Of a stretch of 64,000 bases of DNA, positions 1 through 7,827 are shown one piece after another. Each line of letters starts with the position of its first letter. Position 1 is the stretch's first letter. Source of the stretch: Macondimonas sp045864775 (GTDB lineage: Bacteria; Pseudomonadota; Gammaproteobacteria; UBA5335). The notes under the pieces were generated by a model, which saw nothing but the letters and a program-made list of their open reading frames with translations, searched no databases and had not been told where the DNA came from. The translations under genes and the position numbers were made by a program. The stretch lies in the NCBI GenBank assembly GCA_045864775.1, contig BTVR01000002.1:806001-870000 (forward strand), read 5' to 3'.

Positions 1-234
1 GGCGCGGTCATCCGCGGCGCAACGCCGCATTTCGAGCACGTCGCCGGCCTGTGCGCCAAGGGTCTGGCGCAGGTCGCGCTCGAGTCGGCGCTGCCGGTGG
101 CCTTCGGGGTGCTGACCGTGGACAACCTGGAACAGGCCATCGAACGGGCTGGCACCAAGGCCGGCAACAAGGGCGCCGAGGCCGCGCTGTCGGCGCTGGA
201 GATGGTCAACCTGCTGCGCGCGTTCGGGGCCTGA
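1..234 (+). CDS. ribH: 6,7-dimethyl-8-ribityllumazine synthase, C-terminal part
   Basis: This gene is cut by the left window edge; 77 residues and the stop are visible. Lumazine synthase condenses 5-amino-6-ribitylamino-uracil with 3,4-dihydroxy-2-butanone 4-phosphate in riboflavin synthesis. The visible frame begins GAVIRGATPHFEHV, the family's conserved segment containing the catalytic histidine region. It continues with PVAFGVLTVDN and the helical tail KAGNKGAEAALSALEM, both typical of RibH. nusB follows after two bases, the usual ribH-nusB arrangement in proteobacteria. The call is secure although only the last half of the protein is present. Confidence 0.95.
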   Translation, partial: GAVIRGATPHFEHVAGLCAKGLAQVALESALPVAFGVLTVDNLEQAIERAGTKAGNKGAEAALSALEMVNLLRAFGA

Positions 235-236
235 GC

Positions 237-692
237 GTGGGCCGGGGCAACAAGCCGCGCAGCCAGGCGCGGCGCCACGCCTTCCAGGCGCTCTACCAGT
301 GGCAGCTCGCCGGCGGCACCAGCCATGACGTATTGGGCGCCTTCATGACCGACCCCGAGGGGCCGCCCTTCGATCAGGCCTATTTCACCGCGCTGGTGGA
401 CAAGGCACTCGCCGATCCGGATCGCTGGGAAACACTGATGGCGCGCTGGGTCACGCGCCCGCCAAGCCAGCTCGACCCGGTCGAGAAGTCGCTCTTGACG
501 GTGGGCCTGGTGGAGCTGGCTGAGTGCCCGGAAATCCCCTACCGCGTCGTGCTCAACGAAATGGTGGAACTGGCCAAGCTGTTTGGCTCGGCGCAAAGCC
601 ATGCCTTCGTCAACAGCGTGCTCGACAAGGCCGCGCGCGTGTTGCGTCCGATGGAAACGGCGGCAGCGCCGGTGCGGGGCAAGCGCGGCTGA
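237..692 (+). CDS. nusB: Transcription antitermination factor NusB
   Basis: NusB binds boxA RNA with NusE (S10) and supports antitermination of rRNA operons. The 151-residue all-helical product matches the usual length. Recognisable stretches are QARRHAFQALYQWQ at the start, LDPVEKSLLTVGLVEL in the middle and PYRVVLNEMVELAKLFG near the end. I chose the GTG at 237, two bases after the ribH stop, because it gives the family-typical start; the longer open frame upstream is only ribH read in another frame. Its TGA overlaps the thiL ATG, so the two are probably translationally coupled. Confidence 0.95.
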   Translation: MGRGNKPRSQARRHAFQALYQWQLAGGTSHDVLGAFMTDPEGPPFDQAYFTALVDKALADPDRWETLMARWVTRPPSQLDPVEKSLLTVGLVELAECPEIPYRVVLNEMVELAKLFGSAQSHAFVNSVLDKAARVLRPMETAAAPVRGKRG

Positions 693-1660
693 TGGGGCCG
701 ACGGCGGAGTTCGCCCTCATCGACCGCTATTTCGCCCGCACGGCCCGGCGCGCCGACACCGTGCTGGGCGTCGGCGACGATGCCGCCCTGCTCGCGGTTC
801 CACCCGGCTCCTGGCTGGTGGCGACCACCGACACGATGGTTTGCGGCACACACTTCCTGCCTGGCGACGACCCGGCGGCGCTCGGCCACAAGTTGCTCGC
901 CGTCAATTTGAGTGATCTCGCCGCCATGGGCGCCGATCCGGCCTGGTTCACGCTCAGCCTCACGCTGCCCACCGTCGAGCCCGACTGGCTCGACGCCTTT
1001 GCCGGCGGCCTGTTCGCGCTGGCCGATGCGGCCGGTATCGAACTCATCGGTGGCGATACCACGCGGGGACCGCTGAGCCTCACCGTGCAGGCGCTGGGCA
1101 CCGTGCCCACTGGGCTGGCGCTGCGCCGGGACGGCGCGCAGCTGGGCGACGGCGTCTATGTGTCGGGGACGGTGGGAGATGCCGCACTGGCGCTGGCGCT
1201 GCGCCTCGAGGGCGCTGCTGTGCCGGCCGAACTCGCGGTCCGGCTCGACCGGCCCACGCCTCGGCTCGCGCTCGGCCGCGCCCTGCGCGGACGCGCCAGT
1301 GCGGCCATCGACGTCTCCGACGGCCTGCTCGCCGACCTCACGCATCTGTGCGTGCGCAGCGGGGTTGGCGCTGAAATCCAACTGGAGGCGCTGCCCCGCT
1401 CCGCCGCTTTCGATGCCGCGGCGCGAGGCGCTCAGGACGCCGACAAACCCCTGTGTGGTGGGGATGATTACGAGCTTTGCTTCACCTTGCCCGTGGCGCA
1501 CGAAGCCGGACTCGCCGCGCTCGGCGTGGCGGCGGGTTGCGCCCTCACCCGCATCGGCCGGATCACGACCGAGCGCGGCGTGCGCTGCCGGGATGCAGCG
1601 GGCAATCTCGTGGCCCCAGCCCGGCCCGGCTTCGATCACTTCGCTGGCGTGGAACCATGA
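692..1660 (+). CDS. thiL: Thiamine-monophosphate kinase
   Basis: ThiL phosphorylates thiamine monophosphate to thiamine pyrophosphate with ATP. The 322-residue protein shows the expected order of PurM-like motifs: GVGDDAALL near residue 26, TTDTMVCGTHF near 46, VNLSDLAAMGA near 72, GGDTTRG in the first domain, DVSDGLLADL in the second, and GGDDYELCFT. The aspartates of these motifs bind Mg-ATP. The ATG at 692 overlaps the nusB TGA, and the stop overlaps the pgpA ATG, so nusB-thiL-pgpA is a tight operon. The longer upstream frame is a nusB shadow. Confidence 0.95.
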   Translation: MGPTAEFALIDRYFARTARRADTVLGVGDDAALLAVPPGSWLVATTDTMVCGTHFLPGDDPAALGHKLLAVNLSDLAAMGADPAWFTLSLTLPTVEPDWLDAFAGGLFALADAAGIELIGGDTTRGPLSLTVQALGTVPTGLALRRDGAQLGDGVYVSGTVGDAALALALRLEGAAVPAELAVRLDRPTPRLALGRALRGRASAAIDVSDGLLADLTHLCVRSGVGAEIQLEALPRSAAFDAAARGAQDADKPLCGGDDYELCFTLPVAHEAGLAALGVAAGCALTRIGRITTERGVRCRDAAGNLVAPARPGFDHFAGVEP

Positions 1661-2160
1661 TCGACACACCCAAATCGCATCGTCCGGATCGGTTGCCGTC
1701 CCTGTGGCGCCATCCAGCGCTCATGCTGGCCACGGGCCTCGGCAGCGGCCTCAGTCCCTGGGCACCGGGCACCTGCGGGACCGTGGTGGCGATGGGGATT
1801 TACCTCGCGGCCCTGCAATTCTTGCCGCTGTGGGCCTATGCGGTGTTTCTGGTGGCCGCATTCGGCCTCGGCGTGTGGGCCTGCGATCGGGCGGAACGGC
1901 TCACCGCGCTGCACGATCCGGGCATGCTGGTGGTGGACGAGTGGGTCGGCTACTGGCTCACGCTGTTGCCCGCGCTGGCGCAGGGTCACGCCGGCTGGAA
2001 ACCCGCGCTGACCGCGTTCGTGCTGTTCCGCGTGTTCGACGTGCTAAAGCCGTGGCCCGCCAGCGTGGCCGACCGGCGCCTGCCGGGCGGCTTCGGCACG
2101 ATGGCGGATGATGTCATGGCGGGGGCCTATGCGGCGCTCGTGATGCTGTTGATCTTCTGA
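1657..2160 (+). CDS. pgpA: Phosphatidylglycerophosphatase A
   Basis: PgpA is a membrane phosphatase that makes phosphatidylglycerol from phosphatidylglycerophosphate. The 167-residue product carries the family signature LGSGLSPWAPGTCGT near residues 28-42 and the acidic motif VVDEWVGYW near 91-99. The FGTMADDVMAG segment near the end supplies further conserved acidic residues. Several hydrophobic spans fit an inner-membrane protein. The start overlaps the thiL stop by four bases (ATGA). It faces folE2, whose stop lies 13 bases away, and no clear terminator separates them. Confidence 0.95.
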   Translation: MIDTPKSHRPDRLPSLWRHPALMLATGLGSGLSPWAPGTCGTVVAMGIYLAALQFLPLWAYAVFLVAAFGLGVWACDRAERLTALHDPGMLVVDEWVGYWLTLLPALAQGHAGWKPALTAFVLFRVFDVLKPWPASVADRRLPGGFGTMADDVMAGAYAALVMLLIF

Positions 2161-2173
2161 AAGCCACCGCCGT

Positions 2174-3004
2174 TCAGCCCGGCTCCTCCAGATCCTTGAC
2201 CCGCTCCACCACGGCATAGGCCGAGTGGTTGTGGATGGACTCGAAGTTCTCCGATTCCACGGTATAGGCCAGCACCCGGTCGTCGGCGTCGAGTCGCACG
2301 GCGACATCGCGCACCATGTCCTCGACGAACTTGGGGTTGTCATAGGCTCGCTCGGTGACGAACTTCTCGTCCGGCCGTTTGAGCAGGCCATAGAGCTGGG
2401 CCGAGGCCTCGGCTTCGACCAGATCGATCAGATCCTCGATCCAGACATCCCCATGGCAGCGCACCTCGACGGTGACGTGCGAGCGCTGGTTGTGGGCGCC
2501 GTAGTCCGCGATTTCCTTGGAGCAGGGGCACAGGCTGGTGACCGGCACGACCACGCGCACCAAGGTCTGCGCGCCGGCCGCAGGCGTGGACACGCCCGTC
2601 AGCGTCACCTCGTAGTCCATCAGGCTGCGCACGCCGGAAATGGGCGCCGCCTTGTTGACAAAGTAGGGAAACGCGACCTCCAGATGACCGCTGTCGGCTT
2701 CGAGCCGGCTGGTCATGCGCTGCATCAGCGTGTTCAGACCACGCACGGTGAGCACGTCGTCCTGCTCGCCGAGGATAGCCACGAAGCGCGACATGTGCGT
2801 GCCTTTCTGGTGATGCGGCAAGCTCACGTACATGTTGAGCCGCGCGACCGTGTGCTGCACCACGCCGCAGCGATCGGCGATGCGCAACGGATGACGGATG
2901 CTGCGGATGCCGACCCGGTCGATGGGGACGCGGCGGTGATCGGCGCTGCCCTGCACGTCCGCGATGTCGGTGACGAGGGCGGCGACCTGGCCCGGATGCT
3001 TCAT
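2174..3004 (-). CDS. folE2: GTP cyclohydrolase FolE2 (type IB)
   Basis: FolE2 converts GTP to 7,8-dihydroneopterin triphosphate, the first step of folate and queuosine precursor synthesis. It is the metal-flexible alternative to zinc-dependent FolE. The 276-residue protein begins MKHPGQVAALVTDIADVQ and shows PVTSLCPCSKEIADYGAHNQRSH; the cysteines and histidines here include the metal/active-site residues of the family. VESENFESIHNHSAYAVVE is the typical C-terminal motif. I took the ATG at 3004 because DVQ follows at the normal distance; the frame stays open upstream to 3076. queD lies upstream on the same strand, giving two successive pterin enzymes. Confidence 0.93.
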   Translation of the reverse strand: MKHPGQVAALVTDIADVQGSADHRRVPIDRVGIRSIRHPLRIADRCGVVQHTVARLNMYVSLPHHQKGTHMSRFVAILGEQDDVLTVRGLNTLMQRMTSRLEADSGHLEVAFPYFVNKAAPISGVRSLMDYEVTLTGVSTPAAGAQTLVRVVVPVTSLCPCSKEIADYGAHNQRSHVTVEVRCHGDVWIEDLIDLVEAEASAQLYGLLKRPDEKFVTERAYDNPKFVEDMVRDVAVRLDADDRVLAYTVESENFESIHNHSAYAVVERVKDLEEPG

Positions 3005-3166
3005 GATGGCGTTAACCTCGCAAGGGTGCTCGTCGCACGGGCGCAAGGCACCGGTGCTGATCGTTCGTCTGCGCAAATCTCTGCTCTGCGATCGTATCGC
3101 CTTGGCGGGCGCAGGGGAAGGGAAGCGCTGTCGGCACCAGCAGCCGTCGCAGGCGAAGATGCGCCG

Positions 3167-3547
3167 TCATGCCTCGCTGTAGCGGACCTTGGCGCGGTCG
3201 GTTTCCCAGATGGTCACCGCGGACACGGCAACCCCGGCCGGGCTCAATGCCTCGGTGAGCTGGCCATGGATGTGGCGCGCGATCTGCTCGGCCGTGGGGT
3301 TGACGCGGTCGAAAGGCGGCAGGTCGTTCAGGTGGCGGTGATCGAGCCGGTCCGTGGTGGCACGCAGCGCGGCCTTGATGTCCTGAAAATCGATGGCGAG
3401 ATCAATGTCGTTCAGGGCGTGCGCCACCACTTCGGCCTCCACTTTCCAGTTGTGGCCGTGCAGGCGCGCACAAGGCCCCGGGTGGCCCCGCAGGATGTGG
3501 GAAGCGGCAAATTCGGTGAGGACGGTCAGGGTGTAACAAGTGGCCAT
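3167..3547 (-). CDS. queD: 6-carboxy-tetrahydropterin synthase QueD
   Basis: QueD converts dihydroneopterin triphosphate, the product of GTP cyclohydrolase I, to 6-carboxy-5,6,7,8-tetrahydropterin in queuosine synthesis. The 126-residue length is normal. Zinc-binding histidines are visible in FAASH (near residue 15) and LHGHNW (near 30-34), with the catalytic cysteine in PCARLHGH. LDHRHLND in the middle and a WETDRAKVRY end also fit. folE2 lies 162 bases downstream on the same strand and would supply the substrate. The two could be co-transcribed, but the gap is large enough for a separate folE2 promoter. Confidence 0.92.
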   Translation of the reverse strand: MATCYTLTVLTEFAASHILRGHPGPCARLHGHNWKVEAEVVAHALNDIDLAIDFQDIKAALRATTDRLDHRHLNDLPPFDRVNPTAEQIARHIHGQLTEALSPAGVAVSAVTIWETDRAKVRYSEA

Positions 3548-3660
3548 GCGTCGGGTCCTCGGAGGACCGGAAAAAGGCCCGTCATTATGCGCCTTTTAAC
3601 GGATTCTCGCGAGGAAGAGCCCCCTCACCCGCCGATGTCAGGCATCCCCCGTCGACAAAG

Positions 3661-3690
3661 GAGGCCGAGGAGCGTGATCCTCTCGGCCTC
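3661..3690 (-). terminator. Probable hairpin terminator after the first small secreted protein
   Basis: An inverted repeat with arms GAGGCCGAGGA and TCCTCTCGGCCTC forms a stable hairpin 37 bases past the stop of the gene at 3727-4122. Read on the minus strand it is followed only by a short T stretch (CCTTTG), so it would be a weak intrinsic terminator. It lies between that gene and queD. Confidence 0.5.
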
Positions 3691-3726
3691 TCCATGATTG
3701 GGCGGCCCATCTACCCGAACGATCGC

Positions 3727-4122
3727 TCAACGATCAGGGTTGAAGCCGAGGTCGGTGCGCGTGCGCGTATAGGCGATGTCCCACAGGTCAACCGGCGTAC
3801 CGCGTTCGACCATGCGATAGCTGTTGCCCGTGAAATTCCCTGTTGACTTGTAGCTGAAAGAGGGAGTTATGGTGTACTTCGTCTTGAAAGTGGAAACCCG
3901 TTCAACGCCCCCCGGCACGTCGGTATAAACCGCATCGTAAGTCGGCGGGGTCAAGTCCGTGTCGACATCCACATCGAACGTCCGGCTGACCAAGATTCCG
4001 GGGATCGTGAACGCCTGGCCTTGCACATCGGATAGGTCAGTGTCCTGCATTTCGACCAGCTCGGCCTGAGCAGCCATCGGGGCCAGCGCCAAAAGACCCA
4101 ACGAGGCGAGTTTCAGTTTCAT
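3727..4122 (-). CDS. Small secreted protein A of a tandem paralogous trio
   Basis: The function is unknown. The first 20 residues form a clear Sec signal peptide (MKLKLASLGLLALAP, then AAQA and probable cleavage before E). Immediately after comes ELVEMQDTDLSDVQGQAF. Almost the same leader and EMQD..(M/L)..V.GQ.F stretch opens the genes at 4484-4834 and 5009-5344. The remaining ~90 residues are rich in T, S, Y, V and D, look beta-stranded, and differ from the other two copies. The leader recalls short secreted proteins with a D..M..V.GQ motif (DUF6160-like), which is only a resemblance. GGAG lies upstream of the ATG, and a sigma-70 type promoter lies at 4188-4216. The protein has 131 residues and no cysteine. 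Confidence 0.8.
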   Translation of the reverse strand: MKLKLASLGLLALAPMAAQAELVEMQDTDLSDVQGQAFTIPGILVSRTFDVDVDTDLTPPTYDAVYTDVPGGVERVSTFKTKYTITPSFSYKSTGNFTGNSYRMVERGTPVDLWDIAYTRTRTDLGFNPDR

Positions 4123-4187
4123 CTGTACAGACTCCGATAGGGAAAAAGTATGGTAGACCCGCTGGATAGACCATCGCAGCGAGGCTA

Positions 4188-4216
4188 TGTATAGCCGGTT
4201 TCCTGCATCGGGTCAA
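4188..4216 (-). promoter_or_regulatory. Sigma-70 type promoter with palindromic -10 region, for the gene at 3727-4122
   Basis: On the minus strand TTGACC, a 17-base spacer and TATACA are present about 70 bases upstream of the ATG. The -10 lies inside the near-perfect palindrome GGCTATACATAGCC (4184-4197), which could be a repressor operator. Both readings are by eye. Confidence 0.5.
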
Positions 4217-4483
4217 AGACGACGCGCGGATACAGACAACCCAGTCCGGTTCGATGCTCGGCGCGCTGGACCGAAGTCACGAAAGACCGACAGCAACTGA
4301 TGTTTCGCCGGTTTCCCGCTCGACGGGATTGGAACATCGATCGCTATCGGAAACGAGATACGCTTTGACATCCGTTACGAATGGGGGCTTGCGCAACGGA
4401 GGCGATTTCTCGCCCCCGGCGCAGATTCTGAACCGATCTAAACCCGTGTGATCCGCGTGCCGACGCACGCCGACCCCGAGGGC
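4217..4483 (-). other. Non-coding gap between two tandem secreted-protein genes
   Basis: Together with the promoter and 5' leader at 4123-4216 this makes a 361-base gap. Both strands have short open frames, but none has a ribosome site or recognisable protein. A small perfect stem (GGCGA, loop TTTC, TCGCC) lies at 4401-4414 without a T tract. I see no other structure. Confidence 0.5.
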
Positions 4484-4834
4484 TCAGTCGTTGTAACGGC
4501 CCCAGGACAGGGAGGGACGGATGTACTTCGTGCCAGCGTCGTTGCCGACCGCGACCGACTTGTTGTACCAGCGACCCGAATAGGTGCTCGTCACTTCCTT
4601 GCTGCCACCCACGGTCCAGTCGGTGCCAGAGGTACCGTTGGCATACACTTCCTTGTCGATGGCATAACCGGCCACCAAACCGGTCCAGTTGGCGGTGAAA
4701 TCGACGTTGCCCGACCAGGAAAAGGCCTGGCCGCTTACAGTGGCCATTTCGGCATCCTGCATTTCGGCCATTTCGGCTTGAGCGGCCACGGGGGCCAGGG
4801 CCAGCAGTCCGAGCGAAGCAAGTTTCAGTTTCAT
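4484..4834 (-). CDS. Small secreted protein B of the tandem trio
   Basis: The function is unknown. The 116-residue protein starts with the same signal peptide as its neighbours (MKLKLASLGLLALAPVAAQA) and then EMAEMQDAEMATVSGQAF. Unlike copy A, it is related to copy C along its whole length. Shared landmarks are K(E/N)VYA, a TDW core, an EV motif, R(W/Y) followed by VGND(A/G)G.KY, and a terminal WGR. The mature part is about 96 residues, aromatic and glycine-rich, with alternating hydrophobic residues that suggest beta strands. A good Shine-Dalgarno (CGGAG) precedes the ATG. It probably acts in the periplasm or outside the cell. Confidence 0.8.
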   Translation of the reverse strand: MKLKLASLGLLALAPVAAQAEMAEMQDAEMATVSGQAFSWSGNVDFTANWTGLVAGYAIDKEVYANGTSGTDWTVGGSKEVTSTYSGRWYNKSVAVGNDAGTKYIRPSLSWGRYND

Positions 4835-4877
4835 ATGAATTCAACTCCGAAGTGAAGGGGATGCTTTATGTGGGAAG

Positions 4878-4898
4878 GCCGCCGGGATCAGCGGCGGC
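4878..4898. repeat. GC-rich inverted repeat
   Basis: GCCGCCG and CGGCGGC form a perfect 7-base stem around a 7-base loop, between the second and third small secreted protein genes and upstream of the second. No T tract follows on the minus strand, so it is either a poor terminator or a leader/RNA-stability element. Confidence 0.5.
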
Positions 4899-5008
4899 GT
4901 CCCCTTTATGATTCAGCAGGCCTTCAGCGTCAAAGCGTCTCCAATCGCAAACAGCCGGGTAATGGGAAGACGAGTCTCTGTCCGGCCCCGACTCCATCGC
5001 AAGCCAAG

Positions 5009-5344
5009 TCAGTTCCGGCCCCAGGCGCGATAGCGGTACACGTACTTTTCGCCACCGTCGTTACCGATCGAGGTGGTGCGACTGAAGTAGCGCCCGTCCG
5101 CAACCGGATTCGACACCTCGGTGTCCTGGCCCAGCTCCCAATCGGTCGCACCGAGCTTGTAGGCGTAGACGTTCTTGTAGACGTCGAGGCCGAAGATCGA
5201 TTCGTCGAACGTGGCATTGAAATTGAACGTGAAGCCCTGACCGGCGACGCCGGCCATCTCGGTGTCCTGCATTTCGACCAGCTCGGCTTGAGCCGCCAAG
5301 GGGGCGAGCGCCAAAAGGCCGAGGGAAGCGAGTTTCAACTTCAT
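5009..5344 (-). CDS. Small secreted protein C of the tandem trio
   Basis: The function is unknown. The start at 5344 gives MKLKLASLGLLALAPLAAQA, the leader shared by all three copies, preceded by AGGAG. The frame stays open upstream to 5476, but that part has no ribosome site and would bury the signal peptide. The mature part begins ELVEMQDTEMAGVAGQGF and aligns with copy B through KNVYA, the TDW core, EVSNPVADGRY, SIGNDGGEKY and the end WGRN. The product is 111 residues with no cysteine. A short stem (GCCTCCG/CGGAGGC, 5373-5388) sits in its 5' leader. The groEL terminator lies just upstream, so this trio is a separate transcription unit. Confidence 0.8.
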   Translation of the reverse strand: MKLKLASLGLLALAPLAAQAELVEMQDTEMAGVAGQGFTFNFNATFDESIFGLDVYKNVYAYKLGATDWELGQDTEVSNPVADGRYFSRTTSIGNDGGEKYVYRYRAWGRN

Positions 5345-5476
5345 GGGATGCTCCTGGATGACGGGAAGAGGCGCCTCCGGACGGAGGCCGATGTCAGCCT
5401 GACGGACCGAGATGACGATTCGACCCGTGCGGGATGACCGATTCATGACCCGTCGCCGCACCGCGATGGCACCCAC

Positions 5477-5504
5477 AAAAAAACACCCCGCCGAGGCGGG
5501 GTGT
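5477..5504 (-). terminator. Intrinsic terminator of groESL
   Basis: On the minus strand a stem of ACACCCCGCC with its complement closes on a very short loop and is followed by seven T residues. It lies 39 bases after the groL stop. The strength and orientation fit a rho-independent terminator for groESL. Confidence 0.92.
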
Positions 5505-5542
5505 CTGGATGGGAACCCGTGGTTCCTGAGCGGGGGACTCGA

Positions 5543-7198
<1,656 letters not shown>

Positions 7199-7242
7199 TG
7201 GGAATCAACCTCCAAAAATTGATATCAGCCGAACGTCGGGAT

Positions 7243-7530
7243 TCAGTTCAGGGTCGCCAGGATGTCGTCTTCACGCATCACCAGCAGATCCTGGCCGTCC
7301 AGCTTGACTTCGGTGCCGGAATACTTGGCGAACAGCACCTTGTCGCCGACCTTCACGGTCAGGGCGCGCACTTCGCCGCTGTCGAGCGGCTTGCCGGTGC
7401 CGACGGCCACGACTTCGCCCTTGGCGGGTTTTTCGGTCGCGGAATCCGGAATGACGATCCCGCCCGGGGACGTCCGCTCTTCTTCCAGGCGCTTGACGAC
7501 CACGCGATCATGCAGGGGACGAATGCTCAT
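7243..7530 (-). CDS. groES: 10 kDa co-chaperonin GroES
   Basis: GroES caps the GroEL cavity. The 95-residue protein starts MSIRPLHDRVVVKRLEEE, with the mobile loop around TSPGGIVIPDSA and the end DLLVMREDDILA. The frame is open upstream to 7608, but MSIRPLHDR is the universal start and AGGAG stands in front of it. A CIRCE element lies 68 bases upstream, next to a sigma-70 type promoter, so groESL should be repressed by the HrcA encoded at 58114-59169. Confidence 0.98.
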   Translation of the reverse strand: MSIRPLHDRVVVKRLEEERTSPGGIVIPDSATEKPAKGEVVAVGTGKPLDSGEVRALTVKVGDKVLFAKYSGTEVKLDGQDLLVMREDDILATLN

Positions 7531-7597
7531 CTTGAGGATCTCCTCGTCAGGTTGAACGCCGAACGGCGTATAGGGGTGCTGAGCGCCGACCGAGTTG

Positions 7598-7624
7598 TTA
7601 GCACTCACCGTATTCGAGTGCCAA
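7598..7624 (-). promoter_or_regulatory. CIRCE operator of groESL
   Basis: TTAGCACTC, nine bases, then GAGTGCCAA matches the CIRCE consensus (TTAGCACTC-N9-GAGTGCTAA) at all but one base. It abuts the -10 box of the groES promoter and lies in the transcribed leader, the usual place for HrcA repression. Confidence 0.95.
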
Positions 7625-7651
7625 TCATAGCCGCCGCGGCGAGCGAGTCAA
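7624..7651 (-). promoter_or_regulatory. Vegetative promoter of groESL
   Basis: On the minus strand TTGACT, a 16-base spacer and TATGAT sit directly upstream of the CIRCE element, sharing its first base. No sigma-32 type -10 (CCCCAT) is seen here, so groESL appears to rely on HrcA derepression. Confidence 0.75.
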
Positions 7652-7827
7652 GGTCCCGGGTCATTTGCCGCGGACCTCGTCGTGCCTGTCGTATCCCGGA
7701 GATGGCGTCGCTCCTTCGACTTCATTTAGCCTTGACCCCCATACGCGGCCCGCAGCAGGGGCCCCTGACAGCAGGGCCGGCCATGGGCCCGCTGGGAACA
7801 CCTCATCGCTGACGAGGGAGACGGGAA

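Noticed and set aside
539..1669. Open frame of 376 codons opposite thiL
   Set aside because: Antisense shadow of a complete, well-recognised gene.
3548..3660. preQ1 riboswitch upstream of queD
   Set aside because: No compact stem with the A-rich tail of a preQ1 aptamer is visible before the start codon.
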